A stretch of DNA of 64,000 bases from Paramecium tetraurelia (lineage: Eukaryota > Ciliophora > Oligohymenophorea > Peniculida > Parameciidae), in the NCBI RefSeq assembly GCF_000165425.1, contig NW_001799633.1:128299-192298 (forward strand). The letters are read 5' to 3'. Under the pieces are notes generated by a model, which was not told where the DNA came from, did not search any database, and was given only the letters and a program-made list of their open reading frames with translations. The first letter of the stretch is position 1. The number at the start of each line of letters is the position of its first letter. Below are positions 12,546-27,423 of the stretch, piece after piece. The translations under genes were made by a program, and so were the position numbers.

Positions 12546-14014
12546 ATGATTGAATAATTCCTATTCGCACTTATACTGAGCTTGAGAGTCACGTGCAACT
12601 AATATGAATTTAAGATAGAAATTGGTTAGTTAAAGGCTGTGCTGGAATTAAATAATGCTACAAATGTAACTTTGACTGATGAAAGCAATAAAGAATTTTG
12701 TTGGATTGAAGACGAAAAAGTTCTTTTACAAACAACATCTCTTATGAACTATCAAGATCTAGATATAATGAATAAATACTATTTTTTGTTAGCAACATAA
12801 AGTGGTCTTTGGGTTCTTATGAACGATATGATTTTAACTTAAATAACACATGATGGAACAATAATCAATTAGAAAAAAATTTAGGGGAATTACAGCCAGT
12901 TCAAAGGTTTTTATGATGAAAAAAGCGAAGACCCTATTTTTTTGGTTGATTATCAGTTATTAAATGACACTTAAATTACATTTTATCATGGAGCTATAAA
13001 AACTTATGATGGATTTTTGTTCGTAATAAACAAATTCATATATGTTTATGATCTTTAAAATAATACAAACAAATATTTTGGATCAATAGATATAAGTAAA
13101 TTTCAAAATATTATCGAGTATGATATAAAAAAGATTGATGATTTTAAATACTATTTGTATTTGATGGATTAACATTTTGGATTAAATGTATTAAAGCTAT
13201 TGTTCAGATAAAATAATATCAATTCTAAAATAATATACTCAGAAGCAAATCCTTTATAAAATCCAAAATCCTTTTTTTGTAATGAATATTATAGTTGCTT
13301 TGGATTATACTATAACAATGTGTATAAGATTTTGAATTTCAGAATCAATTTCCTGGATAATAGTATATAAATTAGGGAAATATTAGAGGAAGAAAATAAA
13401 ATAATTAAAATTATAAATGTTGGAGAAATGATGTTTATTTAATCCAAAAATAACCATAAGGTGTATCTCTATAATTCTAACTAAATCTAAAATATACAAA
13501 TAATGGGATTATAATAAATCTCAGTAGTAAATTCTTCGTTGATTTACATTATTACAAATACTAAATTAATCAAATTGTAGCTATCGAGAACTCACCCTAA
13601 GATTCTCTGCTTTTGTGATGATAATGAAGATTGCCCTTTAATATATGATTATGGGATTAATTTTAGAGATAAGACGAAGATGATGTATTTGAAATTTACA
13701 ATAGAGTTTTAAACATCAATAGAAGATCAGATGAACTAAGTTTTAGCTATTTTATTTTCAATAATCTCTTTTTTTGGAAGTAAGTATTATATCTATATTG
13801 TGTAGTTATATTATTGATTTTTTGGATTTATTCCTTAAAGACTTAAATCTTGCTGTTGGAAGGAAAAATTCAATAAGGATATTAATTTATGTAAAAAAAT
13901 AAATTGCCAATATTTCATACCCTTGAAAACCTTGCTTTTACATTTCGAGGAGGTGAAACTATGTCCAAAAGAATTTAGCAATAAGAATCTTAGGAGATTT
14001 AAGAAATTTTTTGA
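12546..14014 (+). CDS. type I membrane protein with signal peptide, 480 aa
   Basis: ATG at 12546-12548, TGA at 14012-14014, one 26-nt intron at 13780-13805. The first ~20 residues (MIEQFLFALILSLRVTC) look like a signal peptide. A long ectodomain of about 390 residues follows, rich in Asn, Tyr and Ile, with FFCNEYYSCFG and CFCDDNEDCP cysteine clusters. It is followed by one hydrophobic span (AILFSIISFFGIILLIFWIY, reading across the intron). The C-terminal tail is about 65 residues and Lys/Gln-rich. This topology suggests a cell-surface or endomembrane receptor-like protein. I recognise no domain. The repetitive short beta-type segments could form a propeller, but that is speculation. Confidence 0.75.
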
Positions 14015-14906
14015 GATATTCGTATTTGATTTTTCAATTTAACATAGAAATAAATAAGTAAGCCTTTAAAAACTAAAATAAACTTCTATAATTAAAGTCT
14101 TCCATATATTTTACTCTTATTTGTTCATTTTCAATTTATATATTTTAGAAGGGTGAAGATATTGAACCCCCCATGTTACAATTTTATTAAATTTTTTATG
14201 ATTTAGATAATTTAACTTTTTTTCTTATGTTCTTTTTCTTTTTATGCACTTAAATTTGGATGCTAAGTTTTCTATAACTAAAGGAGTTAATGCTATTTTT
14301 AGATAAAGGAAATTTACATTTGATATAATAGTTATCTTATCTAAGATTAAATAACGAAATTGTCTTTAGAAAAGTAAGCAAAATAATATAAAATTATTAA
14401 TGGTTTTAATGAAAAAATAAATTTTAATTTTCAATGAATTTAATTATTAAATAAATTATATGTGTAAGAAATTAATTAATAATTTTAATTATACATCGAA
14501 TTTTAAATAAGCTGCTACCAAGTGATAAGTTGTAATTTTTTAAACACATTTTTAAAAAACGAAAATCCATATTTTCGAATATCATATGAATTATAAATTA
14601 TTTAATATTTGCCTTTCTTATTTATTGTTATTTGATTTATAAAATTATTAATAATTAATTTCAGGTCATCTTATTAAGTTAAAATGTCTTTGATTGAATA
14701 TGATTCTTCTTCTTAAAAAATGAATTTTCACTATACATGATAGGCGGTAAAACTTGCTCTACTAAATTTTGCGTTATTTGATAATTTTTCATTTTTAAAA
14801 AGAAAATCTTTCCTTCTTTTTTTCATTAATAAACATTCTGATGTATTGTACAAGAAAACATCTCCTTTTTGATAAAAGCTATATTATCACATTAAATCAA
14901 GATAGC
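14015..14906. other. intergenic, ~0.9 kb, no gene seen
   Basis: AT-rich on both strands, without a sustained code-6 frame. It holds the presumed promoter of the downstream kinase. Confidence 0.45.
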
Positions 14907-16125
14907 ATGAATATAGGAGAAGTAATTTAATGATTATTAACTCAGTCTACCTAACATACGAAGTATACAATTGCTTTGAAACTATAAACTGTAATTGATT
15001 GGAAGATCTCCTAAGAAGATTTCTAATTGGTAGCATTTTGTATAGACTGGAAAAATAAACAGAAATACTTTTATGCTGACCAAAGTGTCCTTCTCAGAGT
15101 CAAGAATTATCTGGCTGGAAGAGTAATTTTTAAAAACATAGATTATTTCTACAAATAAGTAGGAAAAATAGAGACCAGAGAATTAAGTTCGGTAATTTAA
15201 TCTTATTTATTAGTTGATAGGTATATACTATCTAAGGATTGGATAATAATGTTGTTTACGTGTGCAAAGAGTTGAATCGATAGAAATTGTACTCCTACGA
15301 AGTACGATTATATTCAAATCTTAGTTATTTCAAAATGAAGTTGAAACTTTGGGACAATTGACCCATCAAAACATCGTAAAATTGATAGAAGCCTATACCA
15401 AAGAAACTTCATATTTAATAGTATTAGAATTTTTAAAAGGCGGAACTCTTAGCCAATGCCTGAAATATTGTAGGATGTCTATAATGGAAATAGAAATAAT
15501 AACGAGAGTACAATTGTTTTAATGAATTTAGTAAATTTTAGAGGCACTTTGTTATTTACACGAAAGAGGGTTTGTTCATAGGGACATAAAGCCTGAAAAC
15601 ATACTTTTTTGTGAATTGGGATAATTTTGCCATCTTAAGCTTATTGATTTTGGAATCTCATGCAAGATTAAGGATTTATCAGAGGATTTATAAATGACTT
15701 TTGGAACTCCTGGTTATATAGCACCTGAGATTCTATAGAGAAAAAATAGAAGAAAGATATCACAAAAAATAGATGTTTTTAGCTGTGGAGCCATAATTTA
15801 TTACATGTAAGTGTGATATTTATTAGTAAGGTTAACAGGAGCAAAATTAATATTTGGAATAAACTAGTAAGAACTATGTTAAAACAATAAGGTTTATACT
15901 TTAAATTATCAAATTCTTTAAAATGTAAAGTAAAAAAATTTCAGGGATTTATTATCAAAAATGATCACTGAAGATCCAGATTAAAGAATTGATGCAAGAC
16001 AAGCTTTAAATTATTTAAAATTAATGAGCATCCCAACAAACACTTCCCTTTCTATTTCATTGCAATCTTCCCAAGATCATATTCAAGAGTTACCAAACTT
16101 TAAAAAATTGATTGCAAAAAATTGA
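14907..16125 (+). CDS. protein kinase with N-terminal PH-like region, 364 aa
   Basis: ATG at 14907-14909, TGA at 16123-16125. Five introns (24, 29, 23, 24 and 24 nt) leave 1,095 nt. Residues 1 to about 90 form a PH-like module also seen in the next gene and in the minus-strand gene at 36.8 kb. The kinase domain has a weak glycine loop (GLDNNVVYVCKEL, with a candidate ATP-binding Lys in CKEL). The catalytic loop HRDIKPENILF, the DFG motif IDFGIS and the TFGTPGYIAPE activation segment are complete. VFSCGAIIYYMLTG then marks the F helix. It is probably an active serine/threonine kinase of the CAMK-like, ciliate-expanded type. The tandem paralogue starts 350 nt downstream on the same strand. The substrate is unknown. 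Confidence 0.85.
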
Positions 16126-16477
16126 CTATAAAATCTAATTATTAATTATATTTCTGTAACTACATTCAAGGTTAAATTCCAAATTAAGTTACTTTACTCT
16201 TAAGCTTATGGACATAAATTTCATGTTAATCATTTATTAACAATTGGAGTTGATGATGAGTTTAAAATAATTTTCTATTTATGATATTAATAATTATAAA
16301 TTTGAAGCTCTATGTACATATGAAATTTTCTTAAACTAATTTCTTCTCAACTTTCTATTTATTTGGGGTGTTGTTTTGAATGCAAATGAAGTCAATATCA
16401 TTTCAAATTCGATGGATGTTAATTTATTATTAAATTGAAAATAATTGAGAATTATATAGTTTATATTAATTTATATC
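16126..16477. other. spacer between tandem kinase genes
   Basis: AT-rich, no gene seen. Confidence 0.45.
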
Positions 16478-17778
16478 ATGATGTGCAAAAGTAAGCATTT
16501 TTTCAGAGATACTGAATATTTCATATACGAAAAAGAGAACTCTATTCAAATAGGGAAGGTAAGCATCAACTAAAATCATTAGAATGAACAATAAATAAAA
16601 TACAAAATCTAATTAGAATTGACAACGATAATTACATGGGTTTATGGTGACAGAAATTAATTCATCGGATTCAAGTTTAAATGGAAGTAGAAAATGAAAA
16701 CAATGGTTGTGAATTATCAAAATTGTTTACGACTGAAAAGCATATTCGATGGAAAAGTCTCCTATAGCAATCTTGTCAAAATGTTTAATAAAGTAAAATA
16801 AATTCGATAGCACTCTCAAAACACAGTAACATATATGATAGTTATAAACGTACTTGTAGATTATACTAGTTCATAGTTGTATAGATTAGAGACCTTACCA
16901 AATGAAAGTGACACCAAATAGCATTAATTACAACATGCTTGTATCAATTTAAATCATAACTAAGGATTTTATGATAGAATTGGAAGTCTTAAACCTTAAA
17001 CACAAAAACATGATAGCAATTTCGGAGTATTTTGTTGAAAACGATAAATTTTACATTATTTTTGAGTACCTGGAAGGAAGGAGTTTAAGGGAGAGAATGA
17101 ACTCACAATACAAGATGAAAAAGGAGGAAGTAATAGTTGTCTTAAAAGTAATAATATTATCTAAATTACCAAAGCAACTTCTGAGTCTGCTAATTGCATT
17201 GCATAGAAGAGGGTTCATATGTAGAGACCTATCTTAAGATAACATATTTATCTAAAAGGATGGTCGAATAGTTGTAACTGAATTTGGACAAATTACAAAA
17301 TTGGGGGAAATTCTGAGAACTAAAAGAGGTACAAAAGATATTGATTTATTGAATGAATATATGTTCCCCAATAATTTAGAAGGCAATTAAAATAACGAGG
17401 AGTTTGATAGATAATTTTGGTTTGCTTAAGATGTGTATTGTTTAGGTGAACTTCTTCATGAAATGTAACACCATTTTTATATGTATTAGGTTAACTGGTA
17501 AGAGTCTCTAAAAAACAATCTTTGATAAATATACTATCTTCCAGTCTAGTTAGAATACTATGTCGACTTTAAGAAGGAAATTTGGACTTCGAAAATTATT
17601 AGATAGAATGCTAGAACCTGATCCCAAGCTTAGAATATCAGCATAATAAGCCTAAAACTTTATAAAGGACATGGAATTCGGCGATGATTCGTTTGTGGAC
17701 TTTTCTGATTAGGAGGAAAGAAACAATTTCTAGGAAGTTTACTAATTTATTTCAAAAGTGTGTCTTTAGAATCTCTGA
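16478..17778 (+). CDS. tandem kinase paralogue, probable pseudokinase, 395 aa
   Basis: ATG at 16478 (a second ATG follows directly), TGA at 17776-17778. Introns of 24, 37, 27 and 25 nt leave 1,188 nt. The 37-nt intron is long for this genome but is the only splice that restores the frame. The layout matches the upstream gene: a PH-like N-terminus and then a kinase fold. Key residues have changed. There is no recognisable glycine loop or VAIK lysine. The catalytic loop reads CRDLSQDNIF (His and Lys both replaced) and DFG reads TEFG. The C-lobe is kept (DVYCLGELLHEMLTG, LLDRMLEPDPKLRISAQQA). Catalytic activity is therefore doubtful, and a scaffold or regulator of its neighbour is plausible. Confidence 0.8.
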
Positions 17779-17896
17779 TTTAGATTATAAACTTAATAAT
17801 TTTGATATTGTAATGCAAAATGTTAACATACAATTTTAGATGATTAGATATAATTAAATATTATTATATGATGAATATTGTACTAAAATAAGATGA

Positions 17897-18580
17897 TCAT
17901 GATCTGTAGAGGTTGGGTCTTTTAGCTTTGAATACTGTTCTGAATTTTTTGTGGCTGGCTCTTGGAACGGTTTTGACAATTGGGAATTTGATTGAATCAC
18001 CCTAACCTTATTATCATATGATACTCTATATTGGTTGGTTTTTCCTCTCTTGATATCAGCACTCTTAGTTAATACTGAAGTTCTGAGGATGTGAATAGTT
18101 TATGGTTGGGCTCTGTGATTTCCGGCCATTTCTTGATCTAAAGGAGGATATTATGCTATAATTTACATAATTGTGAGACTGCTCCATTTAATGTTGTGTC
18201 TCTGAATTCTTTATACATATTGTGGATAGTTGTTCTTGATTAGTATTTGAGTACAATTCCGTAGGTCTTGACATTTGTGTCTCTTCTTTCAAACAATTCT
18301 TAAACTGCTAAGATCTAACCATGTGATGGTCTAAGCTTATTCAATCTTCTCAAATTCCACCTAACCATTGTTTTATGCAATATACCAGAATCTGCTTTTT
18401 GCAGCAACTGTATTTCTAGCAAAGATTCTCATGCTGATAACCTTTGGATTTGGATCTTCCTTTGATGGGAGTCTTCTTCCAGAAACCAAATATTATCTGG
18501 TCTACACAAAAATTGCTTTAATATTGTACCTTCATTTGGAGTGAGTTATCTTATGGATCTTGAGCAGAGTTTTTAACCAT
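17897..18580 (-). CDS. RPL18A: 60S ribosomal protein eL20 (L18a), 192 aa
   Basis: ATG is the complement of 18578-18580; TGA is at 17897-17899. Four introns (28, 25, 29 and 23 nt) leave 579 nt. Diagnostic eL20 stretches are [68 protein letters not shown] and the C-terminal [12 protein letters not shown]. The protein is a structural component of the large ribosomal subunit near the L7/L12 stalk base and the expansion-segment surface. Length and ends fit the family. Several misleading plus-strand frames cross this gene. Identification is very secure because every splice restores the conserved alignment. Confidence 0.95.
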
Positions 18581-18623
18581 TTTGTTTATATTTTAAAAAA
18601 AGATTTAATTTATCAAGTAATTA

Positions 18624-20022
18624 TCATAAACAATAGAATGCATAATTTGCTTTATTGATATTATTCTAAAAGTTCGGTAAACTATTTTTCATAAAATGAT
18701 CAATTAGTTGAACAGTTTCTTAATGCCTGTAAAACTTATCATTTTCATGATTTCTAAACATTTCAATGTTTCTCATTATAGTATCACCCACAACAAAATG
18801 CATATTCGCAATCTTAATTTTTGAATTGCTTTTGATGTACTCCACGATTTCATTTCTCATTCTAATCATATATCATTACATCATCTTACTTCTCTGCTCT
18901 TTCTTCAGGACTGACTGGACAAACACTTAAATGTTATTTTTTAAAGTGTTGCTTGGATTTAATCTTTTGATCATTTAAATATTTCAATTGTTTAATTCTC
19001 GTCTAAATCAATTACATATCCAAATTAGATTTTTCAATCATCTCCTTCAAATTCACTTTTTGTAAATCTTGAGTCTGATTGTTTCTAAAGATCTCCTGCA
19101 ATCTTTGATATACAATTTGAAGATCTGCAGGAGCATTAATAAATAAATGAAACAATCTAGTGTTTTCATCATCAATTAATAATATCTTGTTGATGTAATT
19201 ATCAATTTCATAGATATTTGATGGATCAGAATATATGACATCGACATAGTAGTAATTCATTATTTTATTTTAGACTTTAAAGAGATTTGGAATCTTCGAA
19301 ATGTTGACCCATAAATTATTTCTGTTTAACGCACTGCTAAGTGTTTCTTTGGAATGATAGTTTCTGGTTGAATATATACAATCAAACCAATCGATTTAAG
19401 TATTGTGCAAAGAATTGAGCTTCTGATTTGGATTCAATTGTAGAATTAATATGGATTCAGTCCTAATTTTCATAATCAATTGCTTGTTGTTTTAGGGTTT
19501 AATTTAAGGATTTTAGAGGGGGTTAATAAAGTAATGACTATTGTATTCCCCAAATAACTATCATAATATTTAAGTATACAAGATTATAACTTAATATGCA
19601 AATCTTATTGAATTAATTCAAATTTCTGAAACCTTTATATAAAATGTAAACATCCTCAGCCTCTATATTCAAATTAATAGTCTCAAATTAAAGGCAATTT
19701 GAATTACTCTATCTAATTCAACAACTTTACTTTCTTTCGGATTCCAAATTGGACGGTGAAGTTTAAACATGCATTAATTTCCTAAATTGTTATTTTGGTC
19801 TAGGAATGAAATTTGGCCTTTTGATTATTATTTTTGTTGGTTTTGATATTTATGGCAATTCTGTGACCTCATTTACCGAAAAGGTTCTACTAGAGATTCC
19901 TTTTACTTCACTTTTATTTTAGGAGTATTTTTATTTTGACTAATAGGAAATCCTTGAATGTCTGGTGGCTGAAGTGGTATTAATAATGGTCTTACAAGTT
20001 GAATAATTTCTAATTGGGGCAT
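18624..20022 (-). CDS. unknown protein, 440 aa
   Basis: ATG is the complement of 20020-20022; TGA is at 18624-18626. Introns of 26, 22 and 28 nt leave 1,323 nt. The N-terminal ~90 residues are Pro/Gln/Lys-rich and probably disordered. The middle region mixes acidic and aliphatic residues (INLNIEAEDVYILYKGFRN, MNYYYVDVIYSDPSNIYEID). The C-terminal third is helical and charged (PEERAEKMRNEIVEYIKSN, MRNIEMFRNHENDKFYRHQE). A standard-code ORF covers only 19012-19260 of it. I do not recognise a family. The start was chosen as the first Met after an upstream in-frame TGA. It lies 44 nt upstream of the ATG of eL20 on the same strand. Confidence 0.7.
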
Positions 20023-20533
20023 TCTTCGTTATCAACATTCCTGATAATCGATCTTGTATATTCGGGTATTATTTTTATTTTGAAATGCTCAACATATTTA
20101 ATTAATAAATGGAATGCAAATTATTAATGTCAAATAAATGTATACAATTTAATTTACATTTAAAAAATAAGTATATTAAATAGTCACTCTTGTCTGCATA
20201 CAGGAAAAGCATTAGATTTTAATTAACCATGCGAAAAATAGCAAAGTAAGATTTCGGGTGTTGCAATAATTATACTTAATTTGTTTCAAGAATTTTAAAC
20301 AATTAAAAAATGAAATAAAATAGTTAAAAGCAGATGTTGTGTTTATAATGAGAGAGAATGATTATTTTCATCCGCACAGTGATGTTAGAAATATATATAA
20401 AATTCTTAAACAAAGTATTAATTAATTAAGATCGTAATTCAAAAAAGATTCAATTAATAGTGGTTATATGATACATGTTAATAACATTGTTATAAAATGA
20501 TAATAATTAAATAAGTTACTAACATATCCAAAA
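20023..20533. other. intergenic between divergent genes
   Basis: AT-rich. A short code-6 frame at about 20229-20351 (+) is not convincing. The region contains both promoters. Confidence 0.4.
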
Positions 20534-22608
<2,075 letters not shown>

Positions 22609-23063
22609 AAAGTTTGTATTAAAGCTAAAATGATATTATTTTATAAGCACAATTATTAATAACTCTGAGCTTCATATATATTATTTCTTGAATTCCAACA
22701 TCAATACCTGTGGATATTACTTTTAATTATTTTTTACTTATACATTTAATATTTAAAACTATTTATTTAATGAAGGTATTTAATTGCCTATAAAATAAAT
22801 AAAACTAATAGTTACATATAATCGATATAAACTAGGCTATTTGATTTATATTTTTATTTAATATTTTATTGAAAGTAATTCAATCATAAATAAATGACAA
22901 TCCAAGTAGAAATTAGTTTATTGTGAAAATAATTACTACCTATACACTACAAATTCCATATCATTCTCATAAAATAAAAGAGGTTTCATCTAGAATGATT
23001 TACTTTTATCTGAAAAACAATTTTAATAAATAGAATAGCAATTTAATATTATGATAATGGTAA
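22609..23063. other. intergenic between convergent genes
   Basis: AT-rich, no gene seen. Confidence 0.45.
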
Positions 23064-24180
23064 TCATTTTTTTGCTTTTTTCTTCTTTTTCGATTTTTTT
23101 TTCTTATTCTTTCTTCTCTTTCTTTTTTTTGTAACTTTTTTGATTTCTTCAAGAATTGCATTTTATATTTCTATTGGAACTTCTAGTCTGCAAACAGTTT
23201 TGTACATTTTGATACACTCTAAGAATTTCTTAGCAGCTATTATATTAAGGCTATCATTACAATCATCATATAAAGCATTTCCTCTAAAGTCATAAACCTA
23301 AATTGAACTATTTTTGGTTAAGACTTCACATATTTTTTCAATAAGTGGGACATCTTCAGATTCTCCAAACTGATTATTTGCAATATTTAATTCCTCCAAC
23401 CATTCATTAGTTTCCAAGGACCGAAACAATTAATAGACACTTAAAATGAATTAATTAAATACCCTTGATTTCTTAAATAATTTCCCTCTAAAAATAAATA
23501 TCTTAAATCGCAATCGACAAAAGAGAGAATGTCCTATAGATATTTAACACTTTCTAAATCCAATCTACAATAATTGAGCGAAAGCTTTCTGATTGTTGCT
23601 AAAAAATAATTAACTTATGTTATTACTATTCATCTCCAATCCCTTGCTTAGTTCTTTCATTCCTTCACAACCAATGTAATTAAAGTCAAGAATAAGTTCC
23701 TACAAGGGAACTTTAAAAGCAGGTGATAGGGCGTAACCGAGATAAGAGCAACCTTGCGGAGTGATTTCATTTTCTGTCAAATCCAAGACTTTAGTATTTT
23801 GAGCTTTTTATATATAATTTGCCAAATATTTGACACCTTCATTATTATTGAGTCCCAGACCTGCTTTGACTAACCAAATATTGGCCAAATGCTTATAACT
23901 AATTTTGAATTTAATAAATACTTTAGATCCATTAATGCTTCGAAAATACCTCTAATTGCATTAGGCCCTATTTCCTCAATGATGTGAAGCTAAATTTTGT
24001 ATTATTATTTACAGTCGTTAGATGTTCTTGATTTTCTATTGCTTATGCAACTGCTTAAACAAATATTTTATTTTATGCCACCCCAAGACTTTAAATCTTC
24101 CTGTTGTAAAACCTCATGATTTGGGTTGTGGATTCATCATTGTCTTCTCCTTTTTTTCCTTTCTTGCCCTTTTTGGACAT
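23064..24180 (-). CDS. leucine-rich-repeat protein with Lys-rich tail, 339 aa
   Basis: ATG is the complement of 24178-24180; TGA is at 23064-23066. Four introns (23, 23, 28 and 23 nt) leave 1,020 nt. The N-terminus begins MSKKGKKGKKGEDND. Ribonuclease-inhibitor-type LRRs follow, for example NTKVLDLTENEITPQGCSYL, LILDFNYIGCEGMKELSKG, IRKLSLNYCRLDLESVKYL and LEELNIANNQFGESEDV. The last ~25 residues are nearly all Lys/Arg and could be a nuclear or nucleolar signal, or contact nucleic acid. Such LRR proteins act as protein-interaction scaffolds. The partner is unknown. Confidence 0.85.
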
Positions 24181-24810
24181 GAAATAAATATAAAGGCAAT
24201 TTAATAAATAAATTATATATATTAATTCTTGATCTAGTTCTCTTAACTATTCTGAGATGTCATGGCTATTATTTTGAGAAATTATATATCATATGCCAAA
24301 CGTAAACTTATAAATAATATATTCATTAAAATTATCAATCAATCAATGGTTTTGAATGAACTTTTTATAACTAACCTTTTCTCATCTTAATTAAATTATA
24401 TCATAAACCTTTTAATTGAAATTTCTTATTTTATTAATCGCCTTTGATTTATTAGATGCCATTTTGAACATCTAGAATACTTCTTAAATATAAATCTCAA
24501 AGATTTTCATTTAATAAATAGAGAAGCAAAAAGCAAAAATAATTCTACAATAAAAAACACTAATCAATTTTTCCTTCTATTTTAGGAGGAATAGAATTAA
24601 ATAAATCTGTATCAAAAAATAAAAAGTGAATTAATATCAAGTAAAGTTTCTAATGTTCCGTAATTTTTGATATGTATTTTATAGTCAATTATATTATCTA
24701 TGAACAGGAATTGATACAAATTTCCAGCTAGATAGATAAATTGAATAAAACTAAATAATACTTAAAAGTACTATGGACAAATATCTAATTAAATAAAAAA
24801 GATATCTAAA
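24181..24810. other. intergenic, 0.6 kb
   Basis: AT-rich. Frames are open in places but have no protein-like composition. It presumably holds two divergent promoters. Confidence 0.4.
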
Positions 24811-25126
24811 ATGTTTATAAGGTTATACTTAGAGATCATGGCAATTTTCATTTTCATTTTCTTATGCTTTATAATTTTGATTTTTGATATCTATATTAAA
24901 TCAAAAAGAGAGATTCTAAATAAGTTAAAAAAGGAATTTAACAGTATTTTCCAAAAGAACTGTATAATTTCAATTAGTCTTCTTTTTAGATAATTCCGAT
25001 ATTGAGAACCAACAGCAATTCGCCTTTGAAAGACCTTGGAAAGATATAGACATGCCATTAAGTATGAATGACAAGTTAAGCGAGTTTATTATCTTTTTAT
25101 CTGGGAGAGACAATAAGAGGGACTGA
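24811..25126 (+). CDS. small single-pass membrane protein, 95 aa
   Basis: ATG at 24811-24813, TGA at 25124-25126. A 28-nt intron starting with GTATAATTTC and ending TTTTTAG leaves 288 nt. Residues 8-27 form one strongly hydrophobic segment (EIMAIFIFIFLCFIILIFDI). A basic stretch and a hydrophilic C-terminus containing FERPWKDIDMPLSMND follow. No family recognised. It lies 120 nt upstream of the channel gene on the same strand. An accessory role for the channel would be speculation. Confidence 0.55.
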
Positions 25127-25246
25127 ATATCTAATCCAGAAAATACAAGGAGTTAAAAAACCATAGCAGCAATGAAAAACACAATCTCATTAATTGTAGC
25201 AGGAAAGTTAAAAGATAAATTGTATAATAACTGATTACTTATATTA

Positions 25247-27397
25247 ATGAATAATTATATTAGAGAAACAATCATACTAAAGAAGAAGAATTGTTCCTCT
25301 GCAGATACGGAAGATATTTTTCGATAACACAATCATAAGCAAACTCAGCCGACCTAGGTAACTGAATAAAATTAATGGACTATCCAATAATGTGATTCAG
25401 AGATTTTGTCAGACATAGAAACTCCAGCCAAATCCAGGATGGCTGATTCAATCATAAAGGAATTTGAATTAGAAAACAGTGCGAATGTAGGATCAAATAA
25501 TAAACAATCGAGACCGACCATTGATGTCATCAATGAAGCTTTGTCATCGAAGTATCGATTGAGAGGGGAAAACGAGACGCTGCTATTTATTATGATAGGC
25601 ACTTATATAATAAATATTTGTCTTCATTTAGAACATATGCTATCTCCTCGATAACACGATTATAAAAAGTATATAGGACTATTAGTAGATTTTTTGACGA
25701 GTCTTTATTATATATATGATAGTTATTACAAGTAAATAAATATCTTAAATAATTAAGAGTTAAGAAGATGGAGAATGAATTTCATATAAATATAATATTG
25801 CATTTGCTAAGTGGGCCAGTCTAATTATTTTTGAATGTTGCATATTTCATGTAATTTCATTAATTTTGCTGGTTTTCGATTATATTAAAATCGTTAAAAT
25901 TATTTGCAACCAATTTTTAAAAGTAAAATTTGTCCGACATTTATAATACTTTTGTCAATAGTTTGCCAATAATATTCACTTCAATAGTAGTTTATTTTGT
26001 ATTTACATACTTATGTACCATTTTATATTGCGATGTGAATAAGCATTATTTTAAGAGTATTGGAGTTAGTGCCTTCACTCTATTATAGATACTAACAGTT
26101 GATGGATGGGGTGATATAACTAAACAATTATTGCCCAAAACTGGGATTTCCGTAATAGTTTTGATATTCTCCTTTATAACTATTTTGGCGATGTTCTTTT
26201 GGTTTCTAATTCAAGCATTTCAAATTGATGTGATGATCCTAGACGAATTAGTAAAACAAGGCAAAGTAGATATAGATGAAAAGTCTATATCCCATAGATC
26301 CCAGAATTTATTACCTTAAAGATACTATTCGATTATTTTTGGAAAGCAACAATCAAGAATTGTTCTCCTTGTGTGGATAATTCAATTGTTGTATGCAAAT
26401 ATGTAGAACAGACTTAATAGCATTAATGATTTCCATTACATTTGCTTTCACATCTTTGTATCTCTCATATATACTTTGCATTGGATTGCAGTAGTAGTGT
26501 TGAAAGACATCGAAGCACAAAACTCATATTACTCAAACATTTAACTCACCTTTCATGTTCTTTCAGGACCAGTGGCTTTTTCCTATTCACTCGTTGAATT
26601 GATCACTACTCAATAAATCAAATACAGTCCAATCCTCATTATGTTTAAAATCCTAACAAACCCAAGCATTAGAGATATTAGTTATATTGCCATTAGAGTT
26701 CTATCCTCTTCACTCTCCCCATATATACTTATGCTTATTCTAACATTGATTGTGATGGGAATTATTAAATCTTTCTATCATTCATTTGAATCAATTGATA
26801 TATTAGATACCTTGCTCATTTATTTGTAAACTCTCACTTTAGATGATTGGGATGGTAGTTTATCTAAAGGATTTGTATAAAAGGGCCATTATTTTGCCGC
26901 TGTCATCATTATGTTGTATATTTTAGTGTGTTAATTTCTACTCATCCCAGCGTTTATGGCTTAGGCTTGTGAAATATTTTAGGTACAAATTATATCCACC
27001 TTAATAGTAAATTCTAGGAATTTCATTTAAACCAAGATTAAATCAAGATGGCGATTTGAATTTATATCAATATACTGATACAAATGTTGAAACCATAGTT
27101 AAACGTTAATCCCCCAGAGTTTTTAGAATCAATCAATCACGAAACCTTATATATCTACTACTTAAATATTAGAAAGCCCTTTTTTCATATGAAAACAAAG
27201 TCCATCGCAAATTATTGACATCTCTCTATGGGTATCTCACAAATATTGGTAATTTGCATTTCCCTAAATTTACTCAATTAAGTCAATCAGAAAAAGGTTT
27301 GCTCAAAGCAACAAGACCATCAAAACTTGTCATCGAATTTAAAAACTAATAAATTGAAGTCGATTCAAATCAGATTTAATTTGTTTATTTGCCTTGA
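25247..27397 (+). CDS. two-domain voltage-gated-type cation channel, 699 aa
   Basis: ATG at 25247, TGA at 27395-27397. Two introns (26 and 25 nt) leave 2,100 nt. The protein has two homologous six-segment blocks. In block I an S1-like span (ETLLFIMIGTYIINICLHLE) precedes the pore LLQILTVDGWGDI and an S6 (IVLIFSFITILAMFFWFLIQ). In block II the pore reads YLQTLTLDDWDGS, followed by an S6 rich in Ile/Leu. The T-x-D-G-W and T-x-D-D-W filters resemble domain I (TxEGW) and II (TGEDW) of voltage-gated Ca2+ channels, with Asp for Glu. S4 charges are weak. A hydrophilic C-terminus of about 130 residues follows. It is likely a cation, perhaps Ca2+, channel of the two-pore-domain type. The ORF seen at 25406 begins at an internal TTG. 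Confidence 0.8.
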
Positions 27398-27423
27398 ACT
27401 CATTTTATATTTATTTTTATATT

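Noticed and set aside
17900-18560. Plus-strand frame starting MNIVLKQDDHD that looked like a membrane protein
   Set aside because: It is broken by several TGA codons, and the minus strand encodes ribosomal protein eL20 with perfect splice restoration.
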